DNA from: Pseudomonas fluorescens
GTDB lineage: Bacteria; Pseudomonadota; Gammaproteobacteria; Pseudomonadales; Pseudomonadaceae
Assembly (NCBI RefSeq): GCF_040448305.1
Contig: NZ_CP148752.1
Location: 2,790,001 to 2,854,000, forward strand
DNA length: 64,000 nucleotides
Direction of reading: 5' to 3'
Of the stretch, positions 1 through 8,282 are shown piece after piece; the first letter of the stretch is position 1, and every line of letters starts with the position of its first letter. The translations under genes and the position numbers were made by a program. A model generated the notes under the pieces. That model was given only the letters and a program-made list of their open reading frames with translations. It did not search any database and was not told the origin of the DNA.

Positions 1-250
1 TGTCGAGGGTCGGCGCCGAAACGCTGATGCCCAGGGCCGAAAGCTGATGGTGGTGCTGCGTCTGATGAAACTGCTCGGCGACGTGAATCAGTGCCTTGGA
101 CGGAATGCAGCCAATGTTCAGGCAGGTGCCGCCCAGGGATTGGCCTTCCACCAGAATGGTCGGGATGCCCAGCTGACCGGCACGGATCGCCGTCACATAA
201 CCGCCGGGGCCGCCGCCGATGATCAGCAGCGTGGTGTTCAAAGTTTGCAT
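1..250 (-). CDS. lpdV: Dihydrolipoyl dehydrogenase of the branched-chain complex (N-terminal part, cut by window start)
   Basis: E3 component that reoxidises the dihydrolipoyl groups of BkdB, with FAD and NAD+. About 83 N-terminal codons are visible, from ATG at 248-250. The FAD-binding Rossmann motif GGGPGGY follows a short beta strand, and the redox-active disulfide motif CLNIGC lies about 40 residues in. A purine-rich Shine-Dalgarno (GGAGAG) precedes the start. It is the last gene of the minus-strand bkd operon, 18 bases after bkdB; that position marks it as LpdV rather than the general Lpd. The C-terminal part lies outside the window. Confidence 0.92.
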   Translation of the reverse strand, partial: MQTLNTTLLIIGGGPGGYVTAIRAGQLGIPTILVEGQSLGGTCLNIGCIPSKALIHVAEQFHQTQHHHQLSALGISVSAPTLD

Positions 251-268
251 GGTGCTCTCCAACAAAAA

Positions 269-1543
269 TCAGTCCACAAACAAGGTAGCGGGTTGTTCGA
301 GCAAGCCACGAATGGCCTGGATGAATAGCGCCGCGTCCATGCCGTCGACCACGCGGTGATCGAAGGAGCTGGAGAGGTTCATCATCTTGCGGATCACGAT
401 CTGGCCTTTGATCACCATTGGCCGTTCGACGATCTTGTTGACGCCGACGATTGCCACTTCCGGCAGGTTCAGCACCGGCGTGCTGACGATGCCGCCCAAG
501 GCGCCGAGGCTGGTCAGGGTGATGCTCGAGCCGGACAACTCGTCGCGGCTGGCCTTGCCATTGCGTGCGGCAGTGGCCAAATGGGAGATTTCGGCCGCGT
601 TGTCCCACAGGCTGCGGGCTTCGGCGTGACGCACCACCGGCACCATCAAACCGATGTCGGCCTGGGTGGCGATACCGACATGCACCGCGCCAAGGCGGGT
701 GATGAGCTGGGCTTCGTCGTCGTAGCGGGCGTTGATCTGCGGGAAATCGCGCAGGGCGACGACCAGGGCGCGGACCAGGAACGGCAGCAAGGTCAGCTTG
801 CCGCGGGTGGCGCCGTGTTTTTCGTTGAGGTGCGCGCGCAGTTCTTCCACGGCGGTGACGTCGATTTCTTCGACATAGCTGAAGTGGGCGGCACGCTGGG
901 TGGCGTCCTGCATGCGCTGGGCGATCTTGCGGCGCATGCCGATCACCGGGATCTGCTGTTCATCGGTACGTTGGGCGTAAGCCGCCGCCACCGGTGCCGA
1001 AGCGTTCGACTGACCCTGGGCCAGGTAGGCGTCGAGGTCTTCATGCAGCACGCGACCGGCCGGGCCGCTGCCACGGACCAGACGCAGCTGGATTCCGAGG
1101 TCCAGCGCATGTTTGCGCACGGCCGGGGAGGCCAGTGGGCGTTCATCGGCTGCGCGAGCCACCATCGGGCCCTGGCATACGGCAGCTTTCGGCGCCGGGG
1201 CAGCGACCGGTTTGCTTTCCACCACGGCTTCAACTTTAGGTGCGGCCACAGGCGCTTCTTTAACAGGTGCCGGTTGCGCCGACTCCTTAACGTTGCCCGC
1301 GCCTTCGACTTCAATGCTGATCAGCACACTGCCAACCGCCATGACTTCGCCCGGCTGGCCACCCAGGGCAATGACCTTGCCATGCACCGGCGACGGGATA
1401 TCGACCATCGCCTTGTCGGTCATGACATCGGCCAGTACCTGATCTTCGACGACCATGTCGCCGACCTTGACGTGCCATACCGACAATTCAACTTCTGCAA
1501 TGCCTTCACCAATGTCCGGCATTTTAATGACGTGCGTGCCCAT
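269..1543 (-). CDS. bkdB: Branched-chain alpha-keto acid dehydrogenase E2, dihydrolipoyl transacylase
   Basis: Core of the complex that converts 2-keto acids from Val, Leu and Ile to acyl-CoA. The 424 residues show one N-terminal lipoyl domain with the modified lysine in TDKAMVD (Lys44), an Ala/Pro-rich linker, and a peripheral-subunit-binding domain around residues 135-175. The catalytic acyltransferase domain ends with the DHRVVDG motif (His396, Asp400). The length fits the family. It starts immediately after bkdA2 ends, so translation is probably coupled. Confidence 0.95.
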   Translation of the reverse strand: MGTHVIKMPDIGEGIAEVELSVWHVKVGDMVVEDQVLADVMTDKAMVDIPSPVHGKVIALGGQPGEVMAVGSVLISIEVEGAGNVKESAQPAPVKEAPVAAPKVEAVVESKPVAAPAPKAAVCQGPMVARAADERPLASPAVRKHALDLGIQLRLVRGSGPAGRVLHEDLDAYLAQGQSNASAPVAAAYAQRTDEQQIPVIGMRRKIAQRMQDATQRAAHFSYVEEIDVTAVEELRAHLNEKHGATRGKLTLLPFLVRALVVALRDFPQINARYDDEAQLITRLGAVHVGIATQADIGLMVPVVRHAEARSLWDNAAEISHLATAARNGKASRDELSGSSITLTSLGALGGIVSTPVLNLPEVAIVGVNKIVERPMVIKGQIVIRKMMNLSSSFDHRVVDGMDAALFIQAIRGLLEQPATLFVD

Positions 1544-2602
1544 TCAGACCTCCATGACCCGTTTCAACGCCGCGCCCACTCGGGACGGGCCTGGGAAATA
1601 CGCCCACTCTTGCGCGTGCGGGTAAGGGGTGTCCCAACCTGTGACGCGTTCGATCGGCGCTTCCAGGTGGTGGAAGCAATGCTCTTGCACCAGCGACACC
1701 AGTTCGGCACCGAAACCGCAGGTACGTGTGGCTTCGTGCACCACCACGCAACGGCCGGTCTTTTTCACCGACTTGACGATGGTTTCCAGGTCCAGCGGCC
1801 ACAGGCTGCGCAGGTCGATGACTTCGGCGTCGACGCCGCTTTCTTCAGCAGCGACTTGCGACACGTACACGGTGGTGCCGTAGGTCAGCACGGTGACGTC
1901 CTTGCCCGGACGGGTGATCGCAGCGACATCCAGCGGCACGGTGTAGTACCCGTCCGGCACTTGCGCGGCGGGGTGCTTCGACCACGGGGTTACCGGGCGG
2001 TCGTGGTGGCCGTCGAACGGGCCGTTGTACAGGCGTTTTGGCTCGAGGAAGATTACCGGGTCATCGTTTTCGATGGAAGCGATCAGCAAGCCCTTGGCGT
2101 CGTACGGGTTGGATGGCATCACCGTGCGCAAACCGCAGACCTGGGTGAACATCGCCTCGATGCTCTGGCTGTGGGTCTGGCCGCCGTAGATGCCGCCGCC
2201 GCAAGGCATGCGCAGGGTCATCGGCGCGGTGAACTCGCCAGCCGAGCGATAACGCAGGCGGGCGGCTTCGGAAATGATCTGGTCCGAGGCCGGGTACACG
2301 TAGTCGGCGAACTGGATCTCGGCCACCGGACGCAGACCGTAGGCACCCATGCCCACGGCGACACCGACGATGCCGCTTTCGGAGATCGGCGCGTCGAACA
2401 CCCGGGAGGTGCCGTACTTGTTCTGCAGGCCTTCGGTGCAGCGGAACACGCCGCCGAAGTAGCCCACGTCCTGGCCGAAGACCACGACGTTGTCATCACG
2501 CTCAAGCATCACATCCATGGCCGAGCGCAGGGCCTGGATCATGGTCATGGTGGTCGTGGTCATGGCGGTTTCCAGCTCGATATTGTTGTTGTGATCGTTC
2601 AT
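1544..2602 (-). CDS. bkdA2: 2-oxoisovalerate dehydrogenase E1 beta subunit
   Basis: Beta subunit of the thiamine-diphosphate-dependent decarboxylase of the branched-chain complex; pairs with BkdA1. The 352 residues match the E1-beta family: an N-terminal pyrimidine-binding half (VVVFGQDVGYFGG, later EIQFADYVYPA) and a C-terminal transketolase-like half (VTVLTYGTTVY, EVIDLRSLWPLD). The ATG lies one base after the bkdA1 stop, and the stop codon directly abuts bkdB. This is tight operon packing. Confidence 0.95.
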   Translation of the reverse strand: MNDHNNNIELETAMTTTTMTMIQALRSAMDVMLERDDNVVVFGQDVGYFGGVFRCTEGLQNKYGTSRVFDAPISESGIVGVAVGMGAYGLRPVAEIQFADYVYPASDQIISEAARLRYRSAGEFTAPMTLRMPCGGGIYGGQTHSQSIEAMFTQVCGLRTVMPSNPYDAKGLLIASIENDDPVIFLEPKRLYNGPFDGHHDRPVTPWSKHPAAQVPDGYYTVPLDVAAITRPGKDVTVLTYGTTVYVSQVAAEESGVDAEVIDLRSLWPLDLETIVKSVKKTGRCVVVHEATRTCGFGAELVSLVQEHCFHHLEAPIERVTGWDTPYPHAQEWAYFPGPSRVGAALKRVMEV

Positions 2603-2603
2603 G

Positions 2604-3839
2604 TCAGATCCCCAACTCTTGGCGCTGGCGCTTCAAGTGCTCCGGCATCTCTTTGTAGACGTCTTCGAACATGGTCGCGGCGCTCGGAATCTGGCCACCG
2701 GCGAGGGTGCCGTATTGCTCGGCTTCTTTCTGTGCGGCGATCACTTCGGCTTCCAGCTCGGCGCTGACCGCGGTGTGCTCCTCTTCGGACCAGTGACCGG
2801 TCTTGATCAGGTGCTGCTTGAGGCGCGCAATCGGATCACCCAGCGGGAAGTGGCTCCAGTCATCGGCCGGACGGTATTTCGACGGATCATCGGAGGTCGA
2901 GTGCGGGCCGGCGCGATAAGTGACCCATTCGATCATGGTCGGGCCGAGGCCCCGGCGGGCGCGTTCGGCGGCCCAGGCAGAGGCGGCGTAGACCGCGTAG
3001 AAATCGTTGCCATCGACCCGCAGGGAGGCGATGCCGCAACCGACGCCGCGACCGGCGAAGGTGGTGGCTTCACCACCGGCAATCGCCTGGAAGGTGGAGA
3101 TCGCCCACTGGTTGTTGACCACGTTGAGGATCACCGGCGCACGGTACACGTGGGCGAAGGTCAGGGCGGTGTGGAAGTCCGACTCGGCGGTGGCGCCGTC
3201 GCCAATCCACGCCGAAGCGATTTTGGTGTCGCCCTTGATCGCCGAAGCCATGCCCCAGCCCACACCCTGAATGAACTGGGTGGCGAGGTTGCCGGAGATG
3301 GTGAAGAAACCGGACTCCTTGACCGAGTACATGATCGGCAACTGACGGCCCTTGAGCGGATCGCGCTCGTTGGACAGCAGTTGGCAGATCAGGTCGACCA
3401 GCGGTACGTCGCGGGCCATCAGGATGCTTTGCTGACGGTAGGTCGGGAAACACATGTCGTCGATGTTCAGGGCCAGGGCCTGGGCGCTGCCGATGGCTTC
3501 TTCGCCAAGGCTCTGCATGTAGAACGACATCTTTTTCTGACGCTGGGCGACCACCATGCGGTTGTCGTAGATGCGGGTCTTGAGCATGGCACGCATGCCC
3601 TTGCGCAGGATCTCGCTAGAGACGCCTTCGGCCCAGGGACCGAGGGCATTGCCCTGGTCGTCGAGCACGCGAATCAGGCCACGGGCCAGGTCAGCCGTGT
3701 CAGCCGGTTCAACGTCGATTTGGGGTTTGCGCACCGTGCCGGCATCGGTCAGGTGCAGGTAGGAGAAGTCGGTTTTACAGCCGGGACGGCCCGAGGGTTC
3801 GGGGACGTGCAGGCGCAGCGGTTCATACGCTTGGGTCAT
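2604..3839 (-). CDS. bkdA1: 2-oxoisovalerate dehydrogenase E1 alpha subunit
   Basis: First gene of the bkd operon, about 411 residues. It carries the thiamine-diphosphate motif that runs from GDG at residues 213-215 to NN at 242-243, as in E1-alpha proteins. The upstream stretch YRQQSILMARD is also typical. Decarboxylates branched-chain 2-keto acids and passes the acyl group to BkdB. It is transcribed away from bkdR, with a 185-base shared control region. Confidence 0.95.
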   Translation of the reverse strand: MTQAYEPLRLHVPEPSGRPGCKTDFSYLHLTDAGTVRKPQIDVEPADTADLARGLIRVLDDQGNALGPWAEGVSSEILRKGMRAMLKTRIYDNRMVVAQRQKKMSFYMQSLGEEAIGSAQALALNIDDMCFPTYRQQSILMARDVPLVDLICQLLSNERDPLKGRQLPIMYSVKESGFFTISGNLATQFIQGVGWGMASAIKGDTKIASAWIGDGATAESDFHTALTFAHVYRAPVILNVVNNQWAISTFQAIAGGEATTFAGRGVGCGIASLRVDGNDFYAVYAASAWAAERARRGLGPTMIEWVTYRAGPHSTSDDPSKYRPADDWSHFPLGDPIARLKQHLIKTGHWSEEEHTAVSAELEAEVIAAQKEAEQYGTLAGGQIPSAATMFEDVYKEMPEHLKRQRQELGI

Positions 3840-4024
3840 GGCTTCTACGCTCGATCTTGTGAATTTCTTGTAGTGAGCTGACAGATTTCGTTCGGTAGAA
3901 GAAATCTTGTCCTACAACAATCATAGGCCCGCCCAAGAAGAATATTTCTCTCTGTTTCGTTGCGCTGAAGATCATTTGCAGATAAAAAACCTGCATAAAC
4001 ATAAAAAACAGGTGGTTTTATCTC
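3840..4024. promoter_or_regulatory. bkdA1/bkdR divergent control region
   Basis: AT-rich 185-base gap between divergent bkdA1 and bkdR, with A/T tracts and TTCTTG/AAGAAT-like half sites. In Pseudomonas, BkdR binds the equivalent region to activate bkd and repress itself; that this happens here is inferred from the arrangement. I could not define individual binding sites. Confidence 0.5.
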
Positions 4025-4513
4025 ATGCGCAAACTGGACCGTACCGACATCGGCATTCTCAACAGCCTTCAGGAGAACGCGCGCATCACCAACGCCGACC
4101 TGGCGCGTTCGGTGAACCTGTCGCCGACGCCGTGTTTCAACCGGGTCAAGGCCATGGAAGAACTGGGGGTGATTCGCGAGCAGGTGACGCTGCTGGATGC
4201 CGACCTGCTGGGGCTGCATGTGAACGTGTTCATTCATGTCAGCCTGGAGAAGCAGGTGGAGGAGGCGTTGCAGCATTTCGAAGAGGCGATTTCCGATCGC
4301 CCCGAAGTGATGGAGTGCTACCTGATGGCCGGCGACCCGGACTATCTGATCCGGGTGCTGGTGCCGACCATCCAGTCGCTGGAGCGCTTCATGATGGATT
4401 TTCTGACCAAGGTGCCGGGGGTGGCGAATATCCGTTCGAGCTTTGCGCTCAAGCAGGTGCGGTACAAGACTGCGCTGCCGTTGCCGGCGAATGGGCTGAC
4501 CCTGGGGAATTAA
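4025..4513 (+). CDS. bkdR: Lrp/AsnC-family transcriptional activator of the bkd operon
   Basis: The 162 residues have the Lrp architecture. The N-terminal helix-turn-helix (LDRTDIGILNSLQ, NADLARSVNLSPTPCFNRV) is followed by a RAM ligand-binding domain ending in KTALPLP. The length and the divergent position next to bkdA1 identify it as BkdR, which in P. putida responds to branched-chain amino acids. It converges on the metallo-hydrolase gene with only 9 bases between stop codons. Confidence 0.92.
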   Translation: MRKLDRTDIGILNSLQENARITNADLARSVNLSPTPCFNRVKAMEELGVIREQVTLLDADLLGLHVNVFIHVSLEKQVEEALQHFEEAISDRPEVMECYLMAGDPDYLIRVLVPTIQSLERFMMDFLTKVPGVANIRSSFALKQVRYKTALPLPANGLTLGN

Positions 4514-4522
4514 ACGTCGATC

Positions 4523-5386
4523 TTAAAATTTGTTAAGCGGAATCTTCAGGTAAGTCACGCCATTGTCCTCTGCCGGCGGCAGTTCCCCCGCCCGCACATT
4601 CACCTGAATCGCCGGCAATAGCAGCGTCGGCATGCCCAGCCCGGCATCACGCCGGGTGCGCATGTCGACGAAGGCGGCTTCGTCGATGCCGTCGCGCACG
4701 TGGATGTTGCTTTTGCGCTGTTCGCCCACCGTGGTCATGCATTGGGGCGCGCGGCCCTCGGGCGGATAATCGTGGCAGATGTAAAGACGCACGTCGGCGG
4801 GGAAGGCCAACAGCTTGTGGATCGAGGCGTACATCTGGTTGGCATTGCCGCCGGGAAAGTCGCAGCGCGCGGTGCCCACGTCCGGCATGAACAGTGTATC
4901 GCCGACCAGGATCACATCGTTGCCGATCAGGTAGGCCATGTCCGCCGGGGTATGGCCGGGCACGTGCAGGGCGGTCGCCTTGAGGTTGCCGATCATGAAC
5001 GATTCGTTGGGGGCGAACAGGTGGTCGAACTGGGAACCGTCGATGCGAAAGGATGGCTCCAGATTGAACAGCGCCTTGAACACGTCCTGGACCTTGCTGA
5101 TCGACTCGCCAATGGCGATCTTGCCGCCCAACTCCCCGCGCAGGTACGGCGCGGCGGACAGGTGATCGGCGTGGGCGTGGGTTTCCAGCAGCCATTGCAC
5201 TTGCAAGTGACGGGCGCGGACGAAGGCGATGATTTTGTCGGCCTGGGTAGTCGCGGTGCGCCCGGCGGCACCGTCGTAGTCGAGCACCGGATCGACAACT
5301 GCACACTGTCCGCCATCAGCCTCGTAGACCACGTAGCTGTAGGTCGAGGAGGCGGGGTCGAGGAAAGCTTCAATCAGCGCGGGCAT
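4523..5386 (-). CDS. blh: Blh/ETHE1-like metallo-beta-lactamase-fold persulfide dioxygenase
   Basis: A 287-residue metallo-hydrolase with the signature THAHADH (residues 69-75), the HVPGHTP metal ligand region, VGDTLF and ICHDYPP, as in ETHE1-like persulfide dioxygenases. These oxidise glutathione persulfide to sulfite with non-haem iron. The start MPALIEAF was chosen because the longer open frame upstream runs antisense through bigR. It is divergent from bigR, as in Agrobacterium and Xylella, where BigR represses Blh and senses H2S. The function here is inferred from motifs and context. Confidence 0.85.
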   Translation of the reverse strand: MPALIEAFLDPASSTYSYVVYEADGGQCAVVDPVLDYDGAAGRTATTQADKIIAFVRARHLQVQWLLETHAHADHLSAAPYLRGELGGKIAIGESISKVQDVFKALFNLEPSFRIDGSQFDHLFAPNESFMIGNLKATALHVPGHTPADMAYLIGNDVILVGDTLFMPDVGTARCDFPGGNANQMYASIHKLLAFPADVRLYICHDYPPEGRAPQCMTTVGEQRKSNIHVRDGIDEAAFVDMRTRRDAGLGMPTLLLPAIQVNVRAGELPPAEDNGVTYLKIPLNKF

Positions 5387-5451
5387 GGACACGAACCTGT
5401 GCAGGGGTAGAAAAGTCGGACGACGGAAAGTCAGCCATGGGTTGCAACACT

Positions 5452-5467
5452 TTATGTAAAGACATAA
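5452..5467. promoter_or_regulatory. Candidate BigR operator
   Basis: The perfect palindrome TTATGT-AAAG-ACATAA sits in the 118-base gap between divergent blh and bigR, inside an AT-rich stretch that could overlap both promoters. BigR operators in other bacteria are AT-rich palindromes at this position. The assignment is inference. Confidence 0.5.
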
Positions 5468-5504
5468 TGTTCGCAGCTTAAGTGACGTTGAAGGCATCCT
5501 GCAA

Positions 5505-5846
5505 ATGCAATCCAGTCTGACCGAATGTGAAGTCGCCCAACTGCGCGCCTCGGCCTCCAAGGCGTGTGCGCTGCTCAAGGCCCTGGCCAATGAGGATCGC
5601 CTGTTGATCCTGTGCCAGCTGACCCAGGGCGAACGCAACGTAGGCGAACTGGAAAAAATCACCGGCGTGCGCCAACCGACCCTGTCCCAGCAATTGGGGA
5701 TCCTGCGCGATGAAGGACTGGTCGCCACCCGTCGTGAAGGCAAGTACATTTTTTACGGTCTCGCCAGTCACGAAGTGATCCAGGTGATGAAAACCCTCTC
5801 CGGGCTTTATTGCGGGGCGGTGCTTAAAAGCTGGGTTCAACCCTGA
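5505..5846 (+). CDS. bigR: ArsR-family sulfide/persulfide-sensing repressor
   Basis: A 113-residue winged-helix ArsR-type regulator (RQPTLSQQLGILRDEGLV recognition region). It has cysteines at residues 37 and 103. The two redox cysteines of BigR (Cys42 and Cys108) have the same 66-residue spacing, so a disulfide or tetrasulfide switch is likely conserved. Extra cysteines are at 8 and 21. It sits between divergent blh and the downstream sulfide:quinone reductase and exporter, and probably controls all of them. A REP doublet separates it from the reductase. Confidence 0.88.
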   Translation: MQSSLTECEVAQLRASASKACALLKALANEDRLLILCQLTQGERNVGELEKITGVRQPTLSQQLGILRDEGLVATRREGKYIFYGLASHEVIQVMKTLSGLYCGAVLKSWVQP

Positions 5847-5867
5847 TCCTGTTCAACACACCGAATC

Positions 5868-5957
5868 TGTGGGAGCGAGCCTGCTCGCGAAAGCGTAGTG
5901 TCAGCCGACGCCTTTATTGGCTGATCCACCGCTTTCGCGAGCAGGCTCGCTCCCACA
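5868..5957. repeat. REP doublet
   Basis: Two inverted copies of the GGGAGCGAGCCTGCTCGCGA element around a 47-base centre, forming a large palindrome between bigR and the sulfide:quinone reductase gene. The centre (AAAGCGTAGTGTCAGCC) is shared with the doublet at 14851. Confidence 0.9.
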
Positions 5958-6012
5958 ATGAGATTTCGTTTCGACTAGCCTCAATCCTTGCGTGCAGCAA
6001 AAGGAACAAGCA

Positions 6013-7257
6013 ATGAACGATCAACACTGGGGCCCATCCATCAGTGCAGATATCGTGGTCATCGGCGGCGGCACGGCGGGTATCGGCCTTGTCGCCAGCC
6101 TGCTCAAGCGTAGCCCGCATCTGAACATCACCGTGATCGAACCCGACTCCCGGCACTACTATCAACCGGCCTGGACGCTGGTCGGCGGCGGTGCCTACAA
6201 CGTGGAAAACACCGTGCGGCCGATGGCGTCGGTGATGCCGCGCGGGGCCCATTGGCTGCAGGCTGCCGTGACGGGCATCGATCCCGACAAGCGCCAGCTC
6301 ACCCTCGGTGACGCGCGCACGGTCAGCTATCAAAACCTGGTGGTCTGCCCCGGCCTGCGCCTGGCCTGGGAGAAGATCGAAGGCCTGGAGGACACCCTCG
6401 GCCAGCACGGCGTGACCTCCAATTACAGCTATCGGCACGCGACCTACACCTGGGACCAGGTGCAGAAACTGCGCGGCGGCAAGGTGCTGTTCACCCAGCC
6501 GGGCATGCCGATCAAATGTGCCGGAGCGCCACAAAAGGCGCTGTACTTGTCCTGCGATCACTGGCGCAAGACCGGTGTGCTGAACAACCTCGACGTCGAA
6601 TTCAATCTGGCGGGCGCGGCGCTGTTCGGAGTGGCGACCTTTGTTCCGCCGCTGATGAAATACATCGAGAAGTACAAAGCCCGGTTGGCCTTCAACTCGA
6701 ACCTGGTCAAGGTCGACGGCCCGGCGAAAACCGCGTGGTTCGACGTCAGGGATGCCGATGGCAATGTCACCCGCCAGGCAAAGACCTTTGACCTGCTGCA
6801 TGTCGTTCCGCCTCAGGTGGCCCCGGATTTCGTCGCACGCAGCCCGCTGGCCGACAGCGCTGGCTGGTGCGAGGTCGATCCCCACAGCTTGCAGCATCCG
6901 CGTTATCCCGGCGTCTTTGCGTTGGGTGATATCTGCGGCACCACCAATGCAAAAACCGCCGCGGCGGTGCGCAAGCAGATCGTGGTGGTGGCCGAAAACC
7001 TGCTGGCCTTGCGCAAGCAACAGCCGCTGCCGCTGAAGTACGACGGTTATGGCTCCTGTCCGCTGACGGTGGAGAAGGGCAAGGTGATCCTTGCCGAGTT
7101 CGGTTATGCGGGCAAGTTGCTGCCGACCTTTCCCCTTGACCCGACGACCCCGCGCCGCTCGGCGTGGTGGCTGAAGGCGACACTGCTACCGTGGTTCTAC
7201 TGGAACGGCATGCTCAAGGGCCGCGAGTGGCTGACACGTGTGTCCAGGGTCGACTGA
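6013..7257 (+). CDS. sqr: Sulfide:quinone oxidoreductase-like flavoprotein
   Basis: A 414-residue FAD-dependent oxidoreductase that feeds electrons from sulfide to the quinone pool. It has an N-terminal Rossmann motif IGGGTAGIG, a second nucleotide region, the cysteine segment GMPIKCAGAP and the C-terminal FAD motif FALGDICGTTNAKTAAAV. A hydrophobic, aromatic C-terminal tail (LPWFYWNGM) suits peripheral membrane attachment. The start at 6013 has AAGGA upstream; the reading frame is open a little further 5'. It sits with the ArsR sensor, the persulfide dioxygenase and the TauE exporter, which together make a complete sulfide oxidation route. Confidence 0.88.
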   Translation: MNDQHWGPSISADIVVIGGGTAGIGLVASLLKRSPHLNITVIEPDSRHYYQPAWTLVGGGAYNVENTVRPMASVMPRGAHWLQAAVTGIDPDKRQLTLGDARTVSYQNLVVCPGLRLAWEKIEGLEDTLGQHGVTSNYSYRHATYTWDQVQKLRGGKVLFTQPGMPIKCAGAPQKALYLSCDHWRKTGVLNNLDVEFNLAGAALFGVATFVPPLMKYIEKYKARLAFNSNLVKVDGPAKTAWFDVRDADGNVTRQAKTFDLLHVVPPQVAPDFVARSPLADSAGWCEVDPHSLQHPRYPGVFALGDICGTTNAKTAAAVRKQIVVVAENLLALRKQQPLPLKYDGYGSCPLTVEKGKVILAEFGYAGKLLPTFPLDPTTPRRSAWWLKATLLPWFYWNGMLKGREWLTRVSRVD

Positions 7258-7266
7258 GAACTCCCT

Positions 7267-8073
7267 ATGTTGCTGGCAAGTCTGTTTGGTGTAGTGATGG
7301 GGTTGGTGCTCGGCTTGACTGGCGCTGGTGGCGGTATCCTTGCGGTCCCGGCCCTGGTGTTGGGGTTGGGCTGGAGCATGACCCAGGCCGCTCCGGTGGC
7401 GTTGTTCGCAGTGGGCAGTGCGGCGGCGGTCGGTGCCATCGATGGCTTGCGCCATGGCCTGGTGCGTTATCGCGCGGCGCTGCTGATCGCGGCGTTGGGC
7501 GCGGTGTTTTCGCCGGTGGGCATCTACTTTGCCCATCAGTTGCCGGAAAAGATCCTGATGATCCTGTTCAGCCTGCTGATGGTCGTGGTGGCCGGGCGGA
7601 TGTTGCGTCGCGAACGCAAGGATGAGGGCCCCAGCGATCACGGTCAGGCCAACTGGGGCCAGAAGAACTGCATGCTCGATCAACAGACCGGGCGCTTTTC
7701 CTGGACCGCCAAATGCACCGCGACCCTCGCCGCGCTCGGGGCAGTGACCGGCGTGGTCTCTGGATTGCTGGGGGTGGGCGGCGGCTTTCTGATCGTCCCG
7801 GCCTTCAAGCAACTGACCGACGTGCAGATGCGCGGGATCGTTGCCACGTCGCTGATGGTGATCAGCCTGATTTCGGCGATCGGCGTGATCGGCGCCTTCC
7901 ATGCCGGGGTGCGCATCGACGATTCGGGCATAGCCTTCATCGTCTCCAGCATCGTCGGCATGATCATCGGCCGCAAGCTCTGTGCCCGGGTGCCGGCGCG
8001 GGCGTTGCAGGTCGGTTTTGCCAGCATCTGCGTCGTGGTCGCCGCCTACATGCTGTTCAGGGCCAACGCCTAG
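7267..8073 (+). CDS. TauE/SafE family sulfite/sulfur-compound exporter
   Basis: A 268-residue polytopic inner-membrane protein with two homologous halves, each with the Gly-rich motif of TauE/SafE permeases (GLTGAGGGILAVPAL near the N-terminus; GLLGVGGGFLIVPAF in the middle). Eight or so membrane segments are expected. It starts 9 bases after the sulfide:quinone reductase gene, so the two are co-transcribed. The likely role is export of sulfite or thiosulfate formed by sulfide oxidation. The transported species is inferred from context. Confidence 0.85.
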   Translation: MLLASLFGVVMGLVLGLTGAGGGILAVPALVLGLGWSMTQAAPVALFAVGSAAAVGAIDGLRHGLVRYRAALLIAALGAVFSPVGIYFAHQLPEKILMILFSLLMVVVAGRMLRRERKDEGPSDHGQANWGQKNCMLDQQTGRFSWTAKCTATLAALGAVTGVVSGLLGVGGGFLIVPAFKQLTDVQMRGIVATSLMVISLISAIGVIGAFHAGVRIDDSGIAFIVSSIVGMIIGRKLCARVPARALQVGFASICVVVAAYMLFRANA

Positions 8074-8085
8074 CCGCTACCGGTT

Positions 8086-8112
8086 CCTGTGGACGCCACT
8101 CGGGTCCACAGG
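8086..8112. terminator. Hairpin after the sulfide oxidation operon
   Basis: Perfect 9-bp inverted repeat (CCTGTGGAC / GTCCACAGG) 13 bases after the exporter stop codon. No clear T-run follows, so it may be a transcript-end stabiliser or a weak terminator. Confidence 0.4.
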
Positions 8113-8282
8113 CCTACACCCTAAGTGGCGAGCCTCGCCGACCAGCGGTCTTACGCCATAGTGGTCGCGCACCGCCGGCCCATCCAAAGCACCTGAAAAC
8201 CACCCCCAAGGCAGCGTATGGCGCCGCCGGTCAGGTTTCGATAATCGCCTCCGACACTTAGTCCCCCGTTTCGGAGCGCGCC

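Noticed and set aside
356..2767. 803-codon open frame on the plus strand across bkdB and bkdA2
   Set aside because: It is antisense to well-recognised bkd genes; His/Arg/Asp-rich composition is typical of shadow frames in high-GC DNA.
2601..3881. 426-codon plus-strand frame across bkdA1
   Set aside because: Shadow of bkdA1; no ribosome site or recognisable motif.
5387..5749. N-terminal extension of the Blh-like hydrolase
   Set aside because: It would run antisense through bigR and its promoter; the ATG at 5384-5386 gives the normal family start.
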